DNA of 64,000 nucleotides from Pseudanabaena galeata CCNP1313 (lineage in GTDB: Bacteria > Cyanobacteriota > Cyanobacteriia > Pseudanabaenales > Pseudanabaenaceae), in the NCBI RefSeq assembly GCF_029910235.1, contig NZ_CP112875.1:62001-126000 (forward strand). The letters run 5' to 3'. Below are positions 17,265 through 24,847 of the stretch, piece by piece. The position numbers and the translations under genes are program-made. The notes under the pieces are model-generated. The model was not told the DNA's origin, ran no database searches, and saw only the letters and a program-made list of their open reading frames with translations. Every line of letters starts with the position of its first letter. Position 1 is the stretch's first letter.

Positions 17265-18522
17265 CTGAGATCTTGCACCATTCCTAAAAGAGTTAAGTGG
17301 GAATGGGTTTGAGAATAATTTCAAAGCCATGACGAGCAGCAATATCGGCACTAATTTGAAGATACCTGAGAAGTTTCAACCAAAGGACAGAAGGGAATAA
17401 AACTGAAAGAGTTAAATCACAAGTAGCTTTCCAGTCCAAGATGGGAGGAATCGACCATTGATCAATCCAATGAGCCAAAAGATAAGAAAGCAGAGAGAGG
17501 ATAAGCCAACGATAAACACCAAGTTTTGTCGATTGCCCAAAACAATGCAAGCCAAAGCGATGTTTGATGGTTTTGAAGAATCCCTCAATTGCCCAACGCT
17601 TACGCCCTAACATCACCAGATAAGCACCAGAATAAGGATGAGAAGAGACAACAAAACGTAACTCCCGTTTACTATCGGCTCTTTTGAGCCAGAACCAAGA
17701 GATCGTCAAAGGCTGAGTTAGCCCTTCTAGCAAAATTTGTTGTCCACGTTTGCCATGACGATAAAGTTGTTTGACGGTGCGTCCATCTTGAAGTTTACGA
17801 TTGTTGCGGACACCGACAACGATGCGCCAAGACTTGGCTCGGACTGCATTGAAAAACTTCACTGTACTAAACTCAGTATCGGCAAGGACAATCACAGTCC
17901 TGCCTTGGGTTAGTTGCTTGGGGACTGTCCTCAATAACTTACAAGCTAACTCAGAGGGACTGGGGTATCCTTTACCTCGCCATACTCTAAAACTCCATGG
18001 CACGCGCCACTCTCCATAGACCAGATACAGTACAACCAGATGTAGTCCTCGCTTGCCGTTTAGTATTCTCACCCATGGGTCGGGTTCATCTTTGGTGGGA
18101 TTACTCAAATGTAGAAACTTGCCACATTTTTCTAGGGTCGTCAAGTCTATCAGTATCTTTAATGGCACTTGTTTCGATGGACGATGCTTGGCGATTTGTC
18201 CCAAAATAGCCTGACGTGTCGCTCGAATTAGTCCTCTTGTTGACCAGTTATAGTGGTTGAGAAATCGACTCAACGCACTCGCTGATTTTATCTGTGTATG
18301 TTCTGGATAGGGATGTCCTTGTGCTTCGAGGAATAGTCCCAATATTGCATTGAGACTTGCTTTTTGATACACACTTGGCATCAAACACAGAAGGCTATAA
18401 ACTAGCCCTTGGGCGTGCTTAACGATGCTTTCCATGATCGTTATTTAATTTACTACTACGCCCTTTTTTTCACATTTTTGCTCTTTCTGCAACCCCTTTT
18501 CTTGAATGGTGCAAGATCTCAG
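17265..18522 (-). mobile_element. IS4/IS701-like insertion sequence in tnpA
   Basis: 1258 bp with terminal inverted repeats CTGAGATCTTGCACCATTC at the left and its reverse complement, GAATGGTGCAAGATCTCAG, at the right. It is flanked by a 4-bp direct repeat ATGT (17261-17264, 18523-18526). It carries one transposase gene. A 4-bp duplication fits IS701 better than classical IS4. Confidence 0.85.
17293..18435 (-). CDS. IS4/IS701-like DDE transposase
   Basis: A 380-aa DDE transposase. Likely catalytic residues are Asp97 (LKILIDLT), Asp186 (IVLADTEF) and Glu284 (RWAIEGFFKTIK, a YREK-like motif region). It appears full length with an ATG start just inside the right end of the IS. It cuts and pastes the surrounding 1258-bp IS. 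Exact family between IS4 and IS701 needs comparison with a curated set. Confidence 0.8.
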   Translation of the reverse strand: MESIVKHAQGLVYSLLCLMPSVYQKASLNAILGLFLEAQGHPYPEHTQIKSASALSRFLNHYNWSTRGLIRATRQAILGQIAKHRPSKQVPLKILIDLTTLEKCGKFLHLSNPTKDEPDPWVRILNGKRGLHLVVLYLVYGEWRVPWSFRVWRGKGYPSPSELACKLLRTVPKQLTQGRTVIVLADTEFSTVKFFNAVRAKSWRIVVGVRNNRKLQDGRTVKQLYRHGKRGQQILLEGLTQPLTISWFWLKRADSKRELRFVVSSHPYSGAYLVMLGRKRWAIEGFFKTIKHRFGLHCFGQSTKLGVYRWLILSLLSYLLAHWIDQWSIPPILDWKATCDLTLSVLFPSVLWLKLLRYLQISADIAARHGFEIILKPIPT

Positions 18523-19116
18523 ATGTGGTTGATTGGTCGTTAATTCGTACTCACTGGCAGGATTTGATGCGGGTTGTTTTATCAATTCAATCAGGTAAGT
18601 TGTTGCCTTCGACGCTGTTACGAAAGCTTGGTAGTTACAGTCGCAAAAATCGTCTCTATCAGGCTTTCAGGGAATTAGGACGGGTTGTTCGTACAGTATT
18701 TCTACTGGAATATATTTCTGACCGTGGTTTGCGCCGCGAGATTACGGCTTGTACAAATGTGGTGGAGGGCTACAATCATTTCCTTGATTGGATATTTTTT
18801 GGTAAGGAGGGTGTTATTACGGAAAATGATCCTGAAGAGCAGGAGAAGCGTCTCAAGTATCTCGATCTGGTTGCTAATGCGGTCATTCTTCATAATGCTG
18901 TTGACCTTTCTCTCGTGATTCAGCAACTCAAGGCGGAGGGTTTCAAGTTTGATCGTTCGATGTTGGTGACTCTCAGCCCTTACTTGACGAGGCATTTGAA
19001 GCGCTATGGCGATTTTGTGATTGATTTGCAATCTATTCCATTTCCCTTGGAAGGTGCTATTTTAATCCCTCTTGATTCGGTATAGCTCAAATGTATGACT
19101 GGTCTATATTTGAAGG

Positions 19117-19155
19117 CTATCTTGCAGGTTTTTACACGTATCCTGTAGCTACCCC
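19117..19155. repeat. Right terminal inverted repeat of Tn 1
   Basis: Exact reverse complement of 13201-13239. The sequence immediately outside (TTTTA) does not duplicate the left flank. Confidence 0.9.
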
Positions 19156-19243
19156 TTTTACACCTCCTAAGAGATCTCAAGCGTTTACTAGCTATATATT
19201 ACACCATATAAATCGCCGTTTTATGATGCGATCATCTCAGAGC

Positions 19244-19591
19244 TTATGCCAAAGCATATCCAGTATGCTCTCTCACTTGAGGCGGATGAAAAGCTAGGAC
19301 AATATGATCTTTGGGAACTCCTGCGGCAACCAGTTCATCAGTGATGCCATCTTTGATACCATCATAATGAATCCAGATTTTGTCGTTACGAATTTCGGCA
19401 TGAACAACGCATCCATGTACTCGCCGACTGTTTTCCCATGCTTCGCGCATCAGCATAAAGTGGTTGCGATCGCGGCTAACAACAACGTAAGCGCTCACAT
19501 CTCCATAGCGATAGGGAAGATCGGCATAGTATTGGAGCAAAGTTTCTAGGGTTTTGCGCCATGAGTCTAGGGTGTTATCTGTGGTTGCCAT
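19244..19591 (-). CDS. xisI: XisI family protein (fdxN element excision control factor)
   Basis: A 115-aa XisI-family protein from ATG 19591, with AAGAAGG about 8-12 nt upstream (a TTG at 19603 is possible but less likely). The family pattern is clear: YGDVSAYVVVSRDRNHFML, RRVHGCVVHAEIRNDKIWI, DELVAAGVPKDHIVLAFHPP. In Nostoc, XisH and XisI are needed with XisF for excision of the fdxN element. Elsewhere xisH-xisI pairs are widespread and of unclear role. Here the usual upstream xisH is missing; a toxin-antitoxin pair lies in its place. It is therefore an orphan, perhaps a remnant. Confidence 0.8.
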   Translation of the reverse strand: MATTDNTLDSWRKTLETLLQYYADLPYRYGDVSAYVVVSRDRNHFMLMREAWENSRRVHGCVVHAEIRNDKIWIHYDGIKDGITDELVAAGVPKDHIVLAFHPPQVREHTGYALA

Positions 19592-19631
19592 TGAATTATC
19601 CAACCTTCTTTGATGAGGGCGTTACAGTTGC

Positions 19632-19982
19632 TTATAAGTTGTGTTCATTTTGGGTCAAATAGTGGGCTAGGTTTACGATAAGGCGGTGATACCTCTCTAT
19701 GGAAATATTGCCGATCGCTCCAATTACGTTTTTATTAGGGATGACGGTTAGAAAGCTTAGTCGGATAACGGAAGGACTAGTTAAGCCGCTTAATTCAAAG
19801 TCAGCATCATTAGGAGAAATGATTTCGTCAAAATTAGGGATATATTGTTTTAGTTGGGTGCTTACTCCACAAACTAAAAGGTCTTGATATTTTGGCATTT
19901 TCCTGAGAATTAATGCAGGACGATTTTTAATAGCTCCATTGGATTGTGGAATAGGGGTGAGAATAATTTTACTTTCTTGCAT
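19632..19982 (-). CDS. MazF/PemK-type toxin
   Basis: A 116-aa protein with the start pattern of the MazF/PemK endoribonuclease fold: LTPIPQSNGAIKNRPALIL, then LLVCGVSTQLKQY and SVIRLSFLTVIPNKNVIGAIGNI. Such toxins cut mRNA. The gene overlaps its upstream partner by 14 nt, the usual antitoxin-first arrangement, so the pair is likely translated together. No loss of length is evident. Confidence 0.7.
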   Translation of the reverse strand: MQESKIILTPIPQSNGAIKNRPALILRKMPKYQDLLVCGVSTQLKQYIPNFDEIISPNDADFELSGLTSPSVIRLSFLTVIPNKNVIGAIGNISIERYHRLIVNLAHYLTQNEHNL

Positions 19983-20235
19983 AATTGTTGTTGTGTTCCT
20001 TGATTAGCTCTAATGGGTACTCAGGTTCATCTTCTCCATAACACTGTTCTAAATTCTGTAAAGAGAAGGATTCCAGATTATCTTCTTGTTGAGATAGGTT
20101 GCTATCAATGTTGATGGAATTAATGATTTGTTGCCAAAGTTCAACGGGGACAATTACATCGATTGTTTTGCCTTCAATGTTGGTGACGTAGCGGATACGG
20201 TTATCTGTTAGTGCGTTTGGTGTTGCGATCGCCAT
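19969..20235 (-). CDS. Antitoxin of the MazF/PemK-type toxin
   Basis: An 88-aa protein starting at ATG 20235 (MAIATPNALTDNRIRYVTNI), with AGAGG 9 nt before it. A longer frame to 20391 exists, but its first part lies antisense to an HTH-gene relic and is not believed. Acidic C-terminus (NLEQCYGEDEPEYPLELIKEH), as in many antitoxins. It overlaps the toxin start by 14 nt. It probably neutralises the toxin and represses the operon. Confidence 0.65.
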   Translation of the reverse strand: MAIATPNALTDNRIRYVTNIEGKTIDVIVPVELWQQIINSINIDSNLSQQEDNLESFSLQNLEQCYGEDEPEYPLELIKEHNNNYARK

Positions 20236-20292
20236 GATGATCATCCTCTTATCGTAGTTATATTTTATACCGCCGATCACTAAATCTACAAA

Positions 20293-20469
20293 GCGATCGC
20301 CTCTCATCAAACCCAAACAAAGCCCAATAATCGCGTTGGTACTAAACAATCGGCGATCGCTAGGCTTTAGGATGCTGATTATGATGGTCATTCGCTGTCA
20401 ATGTTACAGAAAATTGCTGGCGCTCTCAATCAGAAGGTTGAAATTAAGTTTTCAGTGATCGCACCTTGA
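20293..20469 (+). pseudogene. Relic of an XRE-type antitoxin gene with an in-frame stop
   Basis: In the frame ending at the TGA 20467-20469 the translation reads RVGTKQSAIARL, a TAG stop, then DADYDGHSLSMLQKIAGALN and QKVEIKFSVIAP. This is the typical second half of HigA-like antitoxins (...AIARLEDADYDGHSL...). The TAG at 20368 stands where GAG (Glu) is expected. The 5' half is degraded and no partner toxin is seen. It is antisense to the spurious upstream extension of the antitoxin gene. Confidence 0.65.
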
Positions 20470-20500
20470 GACGAGTTGGGTGTAATCGCTGTTTTAAGCT

Positions 20501-20845
20501 TTATTCATAGTTAGCCAGAATACGGCGAATTTCTGCGGCTGGGATATTTGACTGCTCTGATTTTGAGTAAATCGTAACTAGAAAAACTGATGTAGCTGTT
20601 TTGACGTAGTAAATGACTCTGTAACCCGCACTTTTACCTTTTTTGTTGTCTCGATTCTTAATCCGCAATTTGAAAACTGTGTAGCCAACGTTAGCAATTT
20701 GATCACCTTGAAAGTTTCCTGCTTGAAGATCGTCAAGAATCGGTTGTAAATCGGCGCGAATGTTACGATATTTTTTCGATAAATTGCGGAGTTTATTTTT
20801 AAACTCTTCTGAGAATTTAAGCTCAACTAATGGATCAATCGACAT
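20501..20845 (-). CDS. RelE/HigB-like toxin
   Basis: A 114-aa protein from ATG 20845 (MSIDPLVELKFSEEFKNKLR). Two further in-frame ATGs upstream lie within the antitoxin gene. The RelE/ParE fold is indicated by LVELKFSEEFKNKLRNLSKKY, GYTVFKLRIKN and AGYRVIYYVKTATSVFLVTIYSKSEQ, which includes the basic, Arg-rich active region. It overlaps the upstream antitoxin by 11 nt. Such toxins cut mRNA on the ribosome or, for ParE, poison gyrase; the sequence alone does not decide. Confidence 0.7.
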   Translation of the reverse strand: MSIDPLVELKFSEEFKNKLRNLSKKYRNIRADLQPILDDLQAGNFQGDQIANVGYTVFKLRIKNRDNKKGKSAGYRVIYYVKTATSVFLVTIYSKSEQSNIPAAEIRRILANYE

Positions 20846-21110
20846 CAATCCCATCCCACAGTTCTGAAATTGGTTTGGTTCTGCCATTCATTACATCATC
20901 CCAACCACGCCGAAAACTTTCTATCGCAGGTTCGAGTTCTTGTGCGGTTTCTTGTAAAGGGAGGTTTTGAGTTTTTTGTTGAGTTACGGCAATATCTCGA
21001 TCTAATAGTTCTCGCAGTTTGATTTTCTCGCGCAGTTCTAGGGAACTCATCATTTCAATGAGAGCTTTAAAAGGAAGAGATAAATTTACTTTTACTTGTG
21101 TACGTTTCAT
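20835..21110 (-). CDS. Antitoxin of the RelE/HigB-like toxin
   Basis: A 91-aa protein. N-terminal part MKRTQVKVNLSLPFKALIEM resembles a short dimerising strand and helix. The acidic C-terminus (ELEPAIESFRRGWDDVMNGR to WDGIDVD) is of the kind that wraps the toxin. Its stop overlaps the start of the toxin gene. It is recognisable by context rather than by a named family. Confidence 0.6.
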   Translation of the reverse strand: MKRTQVKVNLSLPFKALIEMMSSLELREKIKLRELLDRDIAVTQQKTQNLPLQETAQELEPAIESFRRGWDDVMNGRTKPISELWDGIDVD

Positions 21111-21206
21111 ACTTGGTTTAGATTGATGCTGGATGATTTGATCGCAGTTTGATGATGTTTGTAGTTTTGGTATTCATAGGCTGTGCTGTCATTCCCATTT
21201 CTTCCT

Positions 21207-23138
21207 TTAATCAACGAAATATCCTTGTTTATTAATGGTTCGCCATTTTTCATCGCCCCATAACTTTTTGTATTTCACTTTTGTATATCCCTTAGAGAAC
21301 GGCTGAACCTCAAGAAATTTTGGTTTAATAATAATTTTCCCGCATCCGTCGATAAAACCCCATTTTTTATTGGACTCAAAAGCCGCCAAGCCTTCACTGA
21401 AGCTAACGAAACGATTATTAAAAATTACTTGTCGCTTTTCATTGACTAATTCTTTTGAAATGAAGTTGCCCTTCTCATCAATAAATCCGCTAGAATTGCC
21501 TACCATTGCTAATCCATTTATAAAACCACCTATTTCTTGATAAGAAGGTTCAACAATTAGCTCCCCATCTGTATTTATTAAACCACACTTCTTTTGATTA
21601 CCTGATATAATTAGCACCTTTGCTAAACCGTTGTAGAATTGATCTATATGATTGAACTGAGGTTCAACAATTATTTTCCCATACTTATTAATTAGCCCAT
21701 ATAATTCGACTCGATTTATTGAGTCAATAGATACTTTAGCTAAATCATCGCAGAATTCATAAATAGCTTTAAACCGAGGTTCAACAATTATCTTTCCAGA
21801 CTTATCAATTAATCCACACAATCCTCTAGTAGATACTTTTGCTAAACCATCGCAGAATTCATAAATCTTACTAAACCGAGGTTCAACAATTATCTTTCCA
21901 GACTTGTCAATCAGTCCGTAATTTCCATCAAAAAATTTTGCTAATCCATCTTCAAAACTCCAAATACTAGAGCAAGTAAGTTTTGGTGCTATCACAAATT
22001 CTCCTGTTTGATCAATAGCTCCCCATTTGCCTTTAAATTTTACTATCGCCAAGCCTTCTGAAAATGGCAAAGCTTTGTCAAATAACAATTCAGTAATAGC
22101 CTGACCCGATTGATCTTGATAACTAAAGTATCCACTAGGGTAACCATCTTTCCTTTTAACCTCTATAGGTTCAATAAGAGACTGACTTATAATTTCAGAT
22201 ATTACTGAATTTTCCTGTTTTACAACTGGCTTGACTTGGTTATTTGTGACACTTCGATTTTTAGGCTTACCACTAAGTACTTGCAAAATTTCTGAAGCTG
22301 ATTGATAGCGGGAATTTATACCTATTTCCACCATTTTATCTAGCAGAGTTCCCAATGGCTGGCTTATAGGATTTAGCAAATAATCGCGCCATATCCATCT
22401 GTGTTCACCATCATCAAACAAATCAGATGGCTCAATACCTGAAAGAAGATGTAAACAAGTCACTCCTAAAGAATACAGATCGCTATTAAAATTAGTTTTA
22501 CCCTTAAGTTGTTCTGGAGCAGCGTATCCCAACGTACCTACAACCGATATACCAGTTTTAAACAATGTACTGCCAGTAACCAGCTTTACTATCCCAAAAT
22601 CAACCAAAAACAACTTTCCATCATTACGTCTAATAATATTCTCTGGCTTAATATCCCGATGAATCACCTGATTATCATGGATATATTGCAACACAGGCAA
22701 CAACCCCACCAACAACTCCCGAATTTTCGCCTCACTAAAAGCTCCATCTTTCTCCAACTCCTCCGCCAAATTCCCCCCCTTCACATATTCCTGCACCAAA
22801 TACAACCGCCCATCCTGTTCCAAATGCGCCAACAATTCAGGAATCTGCGGATGCTTACCCAAAATATTTAGCTGCACCGCCTCCTGCTCAAAAAGCTCAG
22901 TCGCCTTTTGTAAACCACTAGCACCTTGAATCTGCGGACTAAACTGCTTAATCACACAAGCAGGCTTATTCGGCAAATCTTGATCCACCGCCAAAAACGT
23001 CTTACCAAAACCACCCTGCCCAATTTGACGCACCGCCCGATAACGCTCCCGCAGCAACAACTTAGCCCCACAGGACTGACAAAAAGTTACATCTGGATTT
23101 TGAGGCTGAGAGCAAACAGGATTAAGGCAATAACTCAT
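21207..23138 (-). CDS. Serine/threonine protein kinase with zinc ribbon and WG repeats
   Basis: A 643-aa protein. Residues 4-24 form a double Cys pair (CLNPVC, CQSC). The kinase domain spans about 30-290: glycine loop IGQGGFGKT (39-47), Lys64 in VIKQF, catalytic HRDIKPEN (160-167), DFG (180-182) and APE (207-209). After a linker, residues 335-643 carry about seven WG (KWG) repeats such as GLIDKSGKIIVEPRF, usually substrate- or ligand-binding modules. No membrane segment is seen. This combination is common in cyanobacteria. The target is unknown; it is probably not linked to the neighbouring toxin genes. Confidence 0.85.
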   Translation of the reverse strand: MSYCLNPVCSQPQNPDVTFCQSCGAKLLLRERYRAVRQIGQGGFGKTFLAVDQDLPNKPACVIKQFSPQIQGASGLQKATELFEQEAVQLNILGKHPQIPELLAHLEQDGRLYLVQEYVKGGNLAEELEKDGAFSEAKIRELLVGLLPVLQYIHDNQVIHRDIKPENIIRRNDGKLFLVDFGIVKLVTGSTLFKTGISVVGTLGYAAPEQLKGKTNFNSDLYSLGVTCLHLLSGIEPSDLFDDGEHRWIWRDYLLNPISQPLGTLLDKMVEIGINSRYQSASEILQVLSGKPKNRSVTNNQVKPVVKQENSVISEIISQSLIEPIEVKRKDGYPSGYFSYQDQSGQAITELLFDKALPFSEGLAIVKFKGKWGAIDQTGEFVIAPKLTCSSIWSFEDGLAKFFDGNYGLIDKSGKIIVEPRFSKIYEFCDGLAKVSTRGLCGLIDKSGKIIVEPRFKAIYEFCDDLAKVSIDSINRVELYGLINKYGKIIVEPQFNHIDQFYNGLAKVLIISGNQKKCGLINTDGELIVEPSYQEIGGFINGLAMVGNSSGFIDEKGNFISKELVNEKRQVIFNNRFVSFSEGLAAFESNKKWGFIDGCGKIIIKPKFLEVQPFSKGYTKVKYKKLWGDEKWRTINKQGYFVD

Positions 23139-23260
23139 GATCGCGGCTGATGCTGTTGAGATTTAGAGACAAAATGATTATAACTGAAATAGTCGTTATG
23201 GGGCTGGTTACAAGCATCTTGCTATAATAGCCGCATAACCTAAACTCACCAAAAACTTCT

Positions 23261-23473
23261 ATGCTCTCTCAACAGCTTGAAGACAAATCTCAACATCTGG
23301 AAACTAGAGTAGCCGCATTAGAAACAGAACTCGCGCAAATGCGACAAATACTATCTGTATTTGTTCAGAAAAAAACACCTTGGTGGTTAAAAGTCGCAGG
23401 TAGCTTTGAAAACGATCCTACCTTTGACGAAGCAAATCGCCTCGGTCAAGAATGGCGCAAATCTGCCGAATAG
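23261..23473 (+). CDS. Orphan antitoxin-like small protein
   Basis: A 70-aa protein. Residues 1-35 form a coiled coil (LETRVAALETELAQMRQIL). The C-terminus, PWWLKVAGSFENDPTFDEANRLGQEWRKS, resembles the toxin-binding tail of proteins usually paired with PIN-domain (VapC) toxins in cyanobacteria. No PIN toxin follows; the next gene is another antitoxin-like protein. It may be a remnant or may act in trans. Confidence 0.5.
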   Translation: MLSQQLEDKSQHLETRVAALETELAQMRQILSVFVQKKTPWWLKVAGSFENDPTFDEANRLGQEWRKSAE

Positions 23474-23607
23474 TTCTCTATAGACAACTGGTCATGTGCT
23501 TTGAGATTTGTGATGTGCTGGGATTAGGAACGATCGCTTCACTGGTCTTCATTGGCATGAAATTACGAAGATGTATAATATGACGATATTTATCATCGGT
23601 GAAAAAT

Positions 23608-23793
23608 ATGACTACACTCCTGCAACAAGCGATCGCTGAAATCGAACAACTCCCTCCAGAACAACAAGATGCGATCGCTAGTCGTTTTCTAGATGAGATA
23701 CGAGACGAACAAGAATGGCAAATCCGCTTTGCAAACACCACCAACGATCAATGGGATTTCATGGCAGAAATGGTACGTCAAGAAATTGCTTAA
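23608..23793 (+). CDS. Antitoxin-like protein (DUF2281-like)
   Basis: A 61-aa protein from ATG 23608 (a GTG at 23599 is an alternative). The pattern LLQQAIAEIEQLPPEQQDAIA is typical of small cyanobacterial antitoxins that accompany RelE/ParE-type toxins. No toxin follows directly; the next sequence is a broken copy of the recD2 start. Likely an orphan. Confidence 0.5.
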   Translation: MTTLLQQAIAEIEQLPPEQQDAIASRFLDEIRDEQEWQIRFANTTNDQWDFMAEMVRQEIA

Positions 23794-23803
23794 AAGAATG
23801 TAA

Positions 23804-23995
23804 TTTGGCTTATGCCTGACAACATCGACTACCTCCAAGGCATCATCGAACGCCTCACCTTTCACTCCGAAGAGACAGGCTATACCGTAGCGCGGCTAAA
23901 AGTACCCAAGGCTCAAGACCTAATCACCGTAGTCGGTAACTTTGCCAATATCCAAGCAGGACAGACTTTAGCCCTAGAAGGTACATGGCGATCGC
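23804..23995 (+). pseudogene. Partial duplicate of the recD2 5' end
   Basis: 192 bp nearly identical to 24656-24847, the start of recD2 (including the eight bases before the ATG). It encodes about the first 60 residues and then runs out of similarity exactly at a GCGATCGC site. The copy offset is 852 bp. Differences are a handful of substitutions, so the duplication is fairly recent. Confidence 0.85.
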
Positions 23996-24255
23996 TACCG
24001 ATACACATCTCGTCGATGACCAACCTTAACAACTGTCACAATCAACCGCCGATCCTGTATTTCATAGACAACACGATAGTTACTCAAAACCCGAATTCTA
24101 TATAAATTACTTTCTCCCTTTAGCTTTTTGCAACCATCAGGGCGAGGATTATCCGCAAGCAACTCAACTTCCGAAATAATAGCCTTGCGTGTAACCTCAT
24201 CCAACTTGCGAACTTCTCGCAAAGCAGAAGGCTTAAACCCAACTTCGTATGACAT
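23995..24255 (-). CDS. RelE/ParE family toxin
   Basis: An 86-aa RelE-family protein: YEVGFKPSALREVRKLD, then ...LKGESNLYRIRVLSNYRVVYEI and VVKVGHRRDVYR, the standard core and C-terminal basic residues of RelE mRNA interferases. The ATG follows directly on the antitoxin stop (TAGATG). Its own stop lies at the GCGATCGC where the upstream recD2 duplicate ends, so the toxin-antitoxin pair fills the gap between the two recD2 copies. Confidence 0.85.
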   Translation of the reverse strand: MSYEVGFKPSALREVRKLDEVTRKAIISEVELLADNPRPDGCKKLKGESNLYRIRVLSNYRVVYEIQDRRLIVTVVKVGHRRDVYR

Positions 24256-24483
24256 CTAACTAATTCCTAATTCCCTTTTTACATCCATCAAAGGGATAAA
24301 GCCATCTTCAAGTAAAGCAATTCTAGCATCGGCAAGATCTTCAGCATCTTCCACTTCCTCTAACCAATCGCGTCTCAGCATCAACACCTTGAGAATATAA
24401 TCTGGGAGAGACACATTTAGCCTTGTAGCTTCCAAAGACAACTCTTGATCTAATGGATTAGGTAAATCTAGCTTGATATTCAT
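24256..24483 (-). CDS. Antitoxin of the RelE/ParE toxin
   Basis: A 75-aa protein with MNIKLDLPNPLDQELSLEA at the start and an acidic mid-part (LEEVEDAEDLADARIALLED), ending MDVKRELGIS. It is placed immediately before the toxin with no gap, which is the usual order. It likely binds the toxin with the acidic segment and autoregulates. Confidence 0.7.
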   Translation of the reverse strand: MNIKLDLPNPLDQELSLEATRLNVSLPDYILKVLMLRRDWLEEVEDAEDLADARIALLEDGFIPLMDVKRELGIS

Positions 24484-24655
24484 ACACTTAGAATTTAACT
24501 TAGTATATTTTGCAATACAAATTTAAAATGATTATACCTTGGATTGTCTGTAACATAATCGTTTGCGCTGGGTAATTTGAGCGATCGCCAATCAATTGTA
24601 GCATCACAACATTTTAGCTAATAATGGTAAAGCGATCGCTACATTTATCCGTCCC

Positions 24656-24847
24656 TTTGGCTTATGCCTGACAACACCGACTACCTCCAAGGCATCATCG
24701 AACGCCTCACCTTTCACTCCGAAGATACAGGCTATACCGTGGCGCGGCTAAAAGTACCCAAGGCTCAAGACCTAATCACCGTAGTCGGTAACTTTGCCAA
24801 TATCCAAGCAGGACAGACTCTCGCCCTAGAAGGCACATGGCGATCGC
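24656..24847 (+). repeat. Second copy of the 192-bp direct repeat (recD2 5' end)
   Basis: This is the copy in place, continuing into the recD2 gene. Paired with 23804-23995. The two copies bracket the toxin-antitoxin pair at 23995-24483. Confidence 0.85.

Larger units (their letters stand above)
14857..19085 (+). pseudogene. tnpA: Tn3-family transposase tnpA, split by an IS
   Basis: Two pieces, 14857-17264 and 18523-19085, together give a transposase of about 990 aa matching the 993-aa intact TnpA at 35440-38421 throughout. The N-terminal DUF4158-like part starts MTAIERTAYPRFKS in both. The first piece holds the catalytic region with AADGSKF and HADTQGQS (two Asp). The second piece holds NVVEGYNHFLDW (catalytic Glu). 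The IS sits in the codons for ...FKDV|VDW.... The 803-aa product of the first piece would lack the catalytic Glu and is presumably inactive. Removal of the IS and one ATGT copy restores the frame. Confidence 0.9.
13201..19155 (+). mobile_element. Tn3-family transposon 1 with XRE gene, tyrosine recombinase and split tnpA
   Basis: Bounded by perfect 39-bp inverted repeats starting GGGGTAGCTACAGGATACGT (13201-13239 and 19117-19155). Contents: XRE/zinc-ribbon gene (minus), tyrosine recombinase (plus), a recombination-site-like dyad, tnpA (plus) interrupted by an IS at 17265-18522. The flanks are TCGAA on the left and TTTTA on the right, so there is no 5-bp target duplication. This points to rearrangement after insertion. 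It lacks a functional transposase of its own and could only move with help, for example from the related element at 35390. Confidence 0.85.

Noticed and set aside
18702-19031. Minus-strand 109-aa frame in tnpA
   Set aside because: Antisense to the conserved C-terminal part of the transposase.
20236-20391. N-terminal extension of the antitoxin at 19969
   Set aside because: No ribosome site; antisense to the HigA-like relic; the start at 20235 has AGAGG at good distance and fits the family.
23812-24105. A 97-aa protein starting like RecD2
   Set aside because: Only the first about 60 residues are RecD2; the rest is antisense to the RelE-type toxin. It is a truncated duplicate, not a gene.
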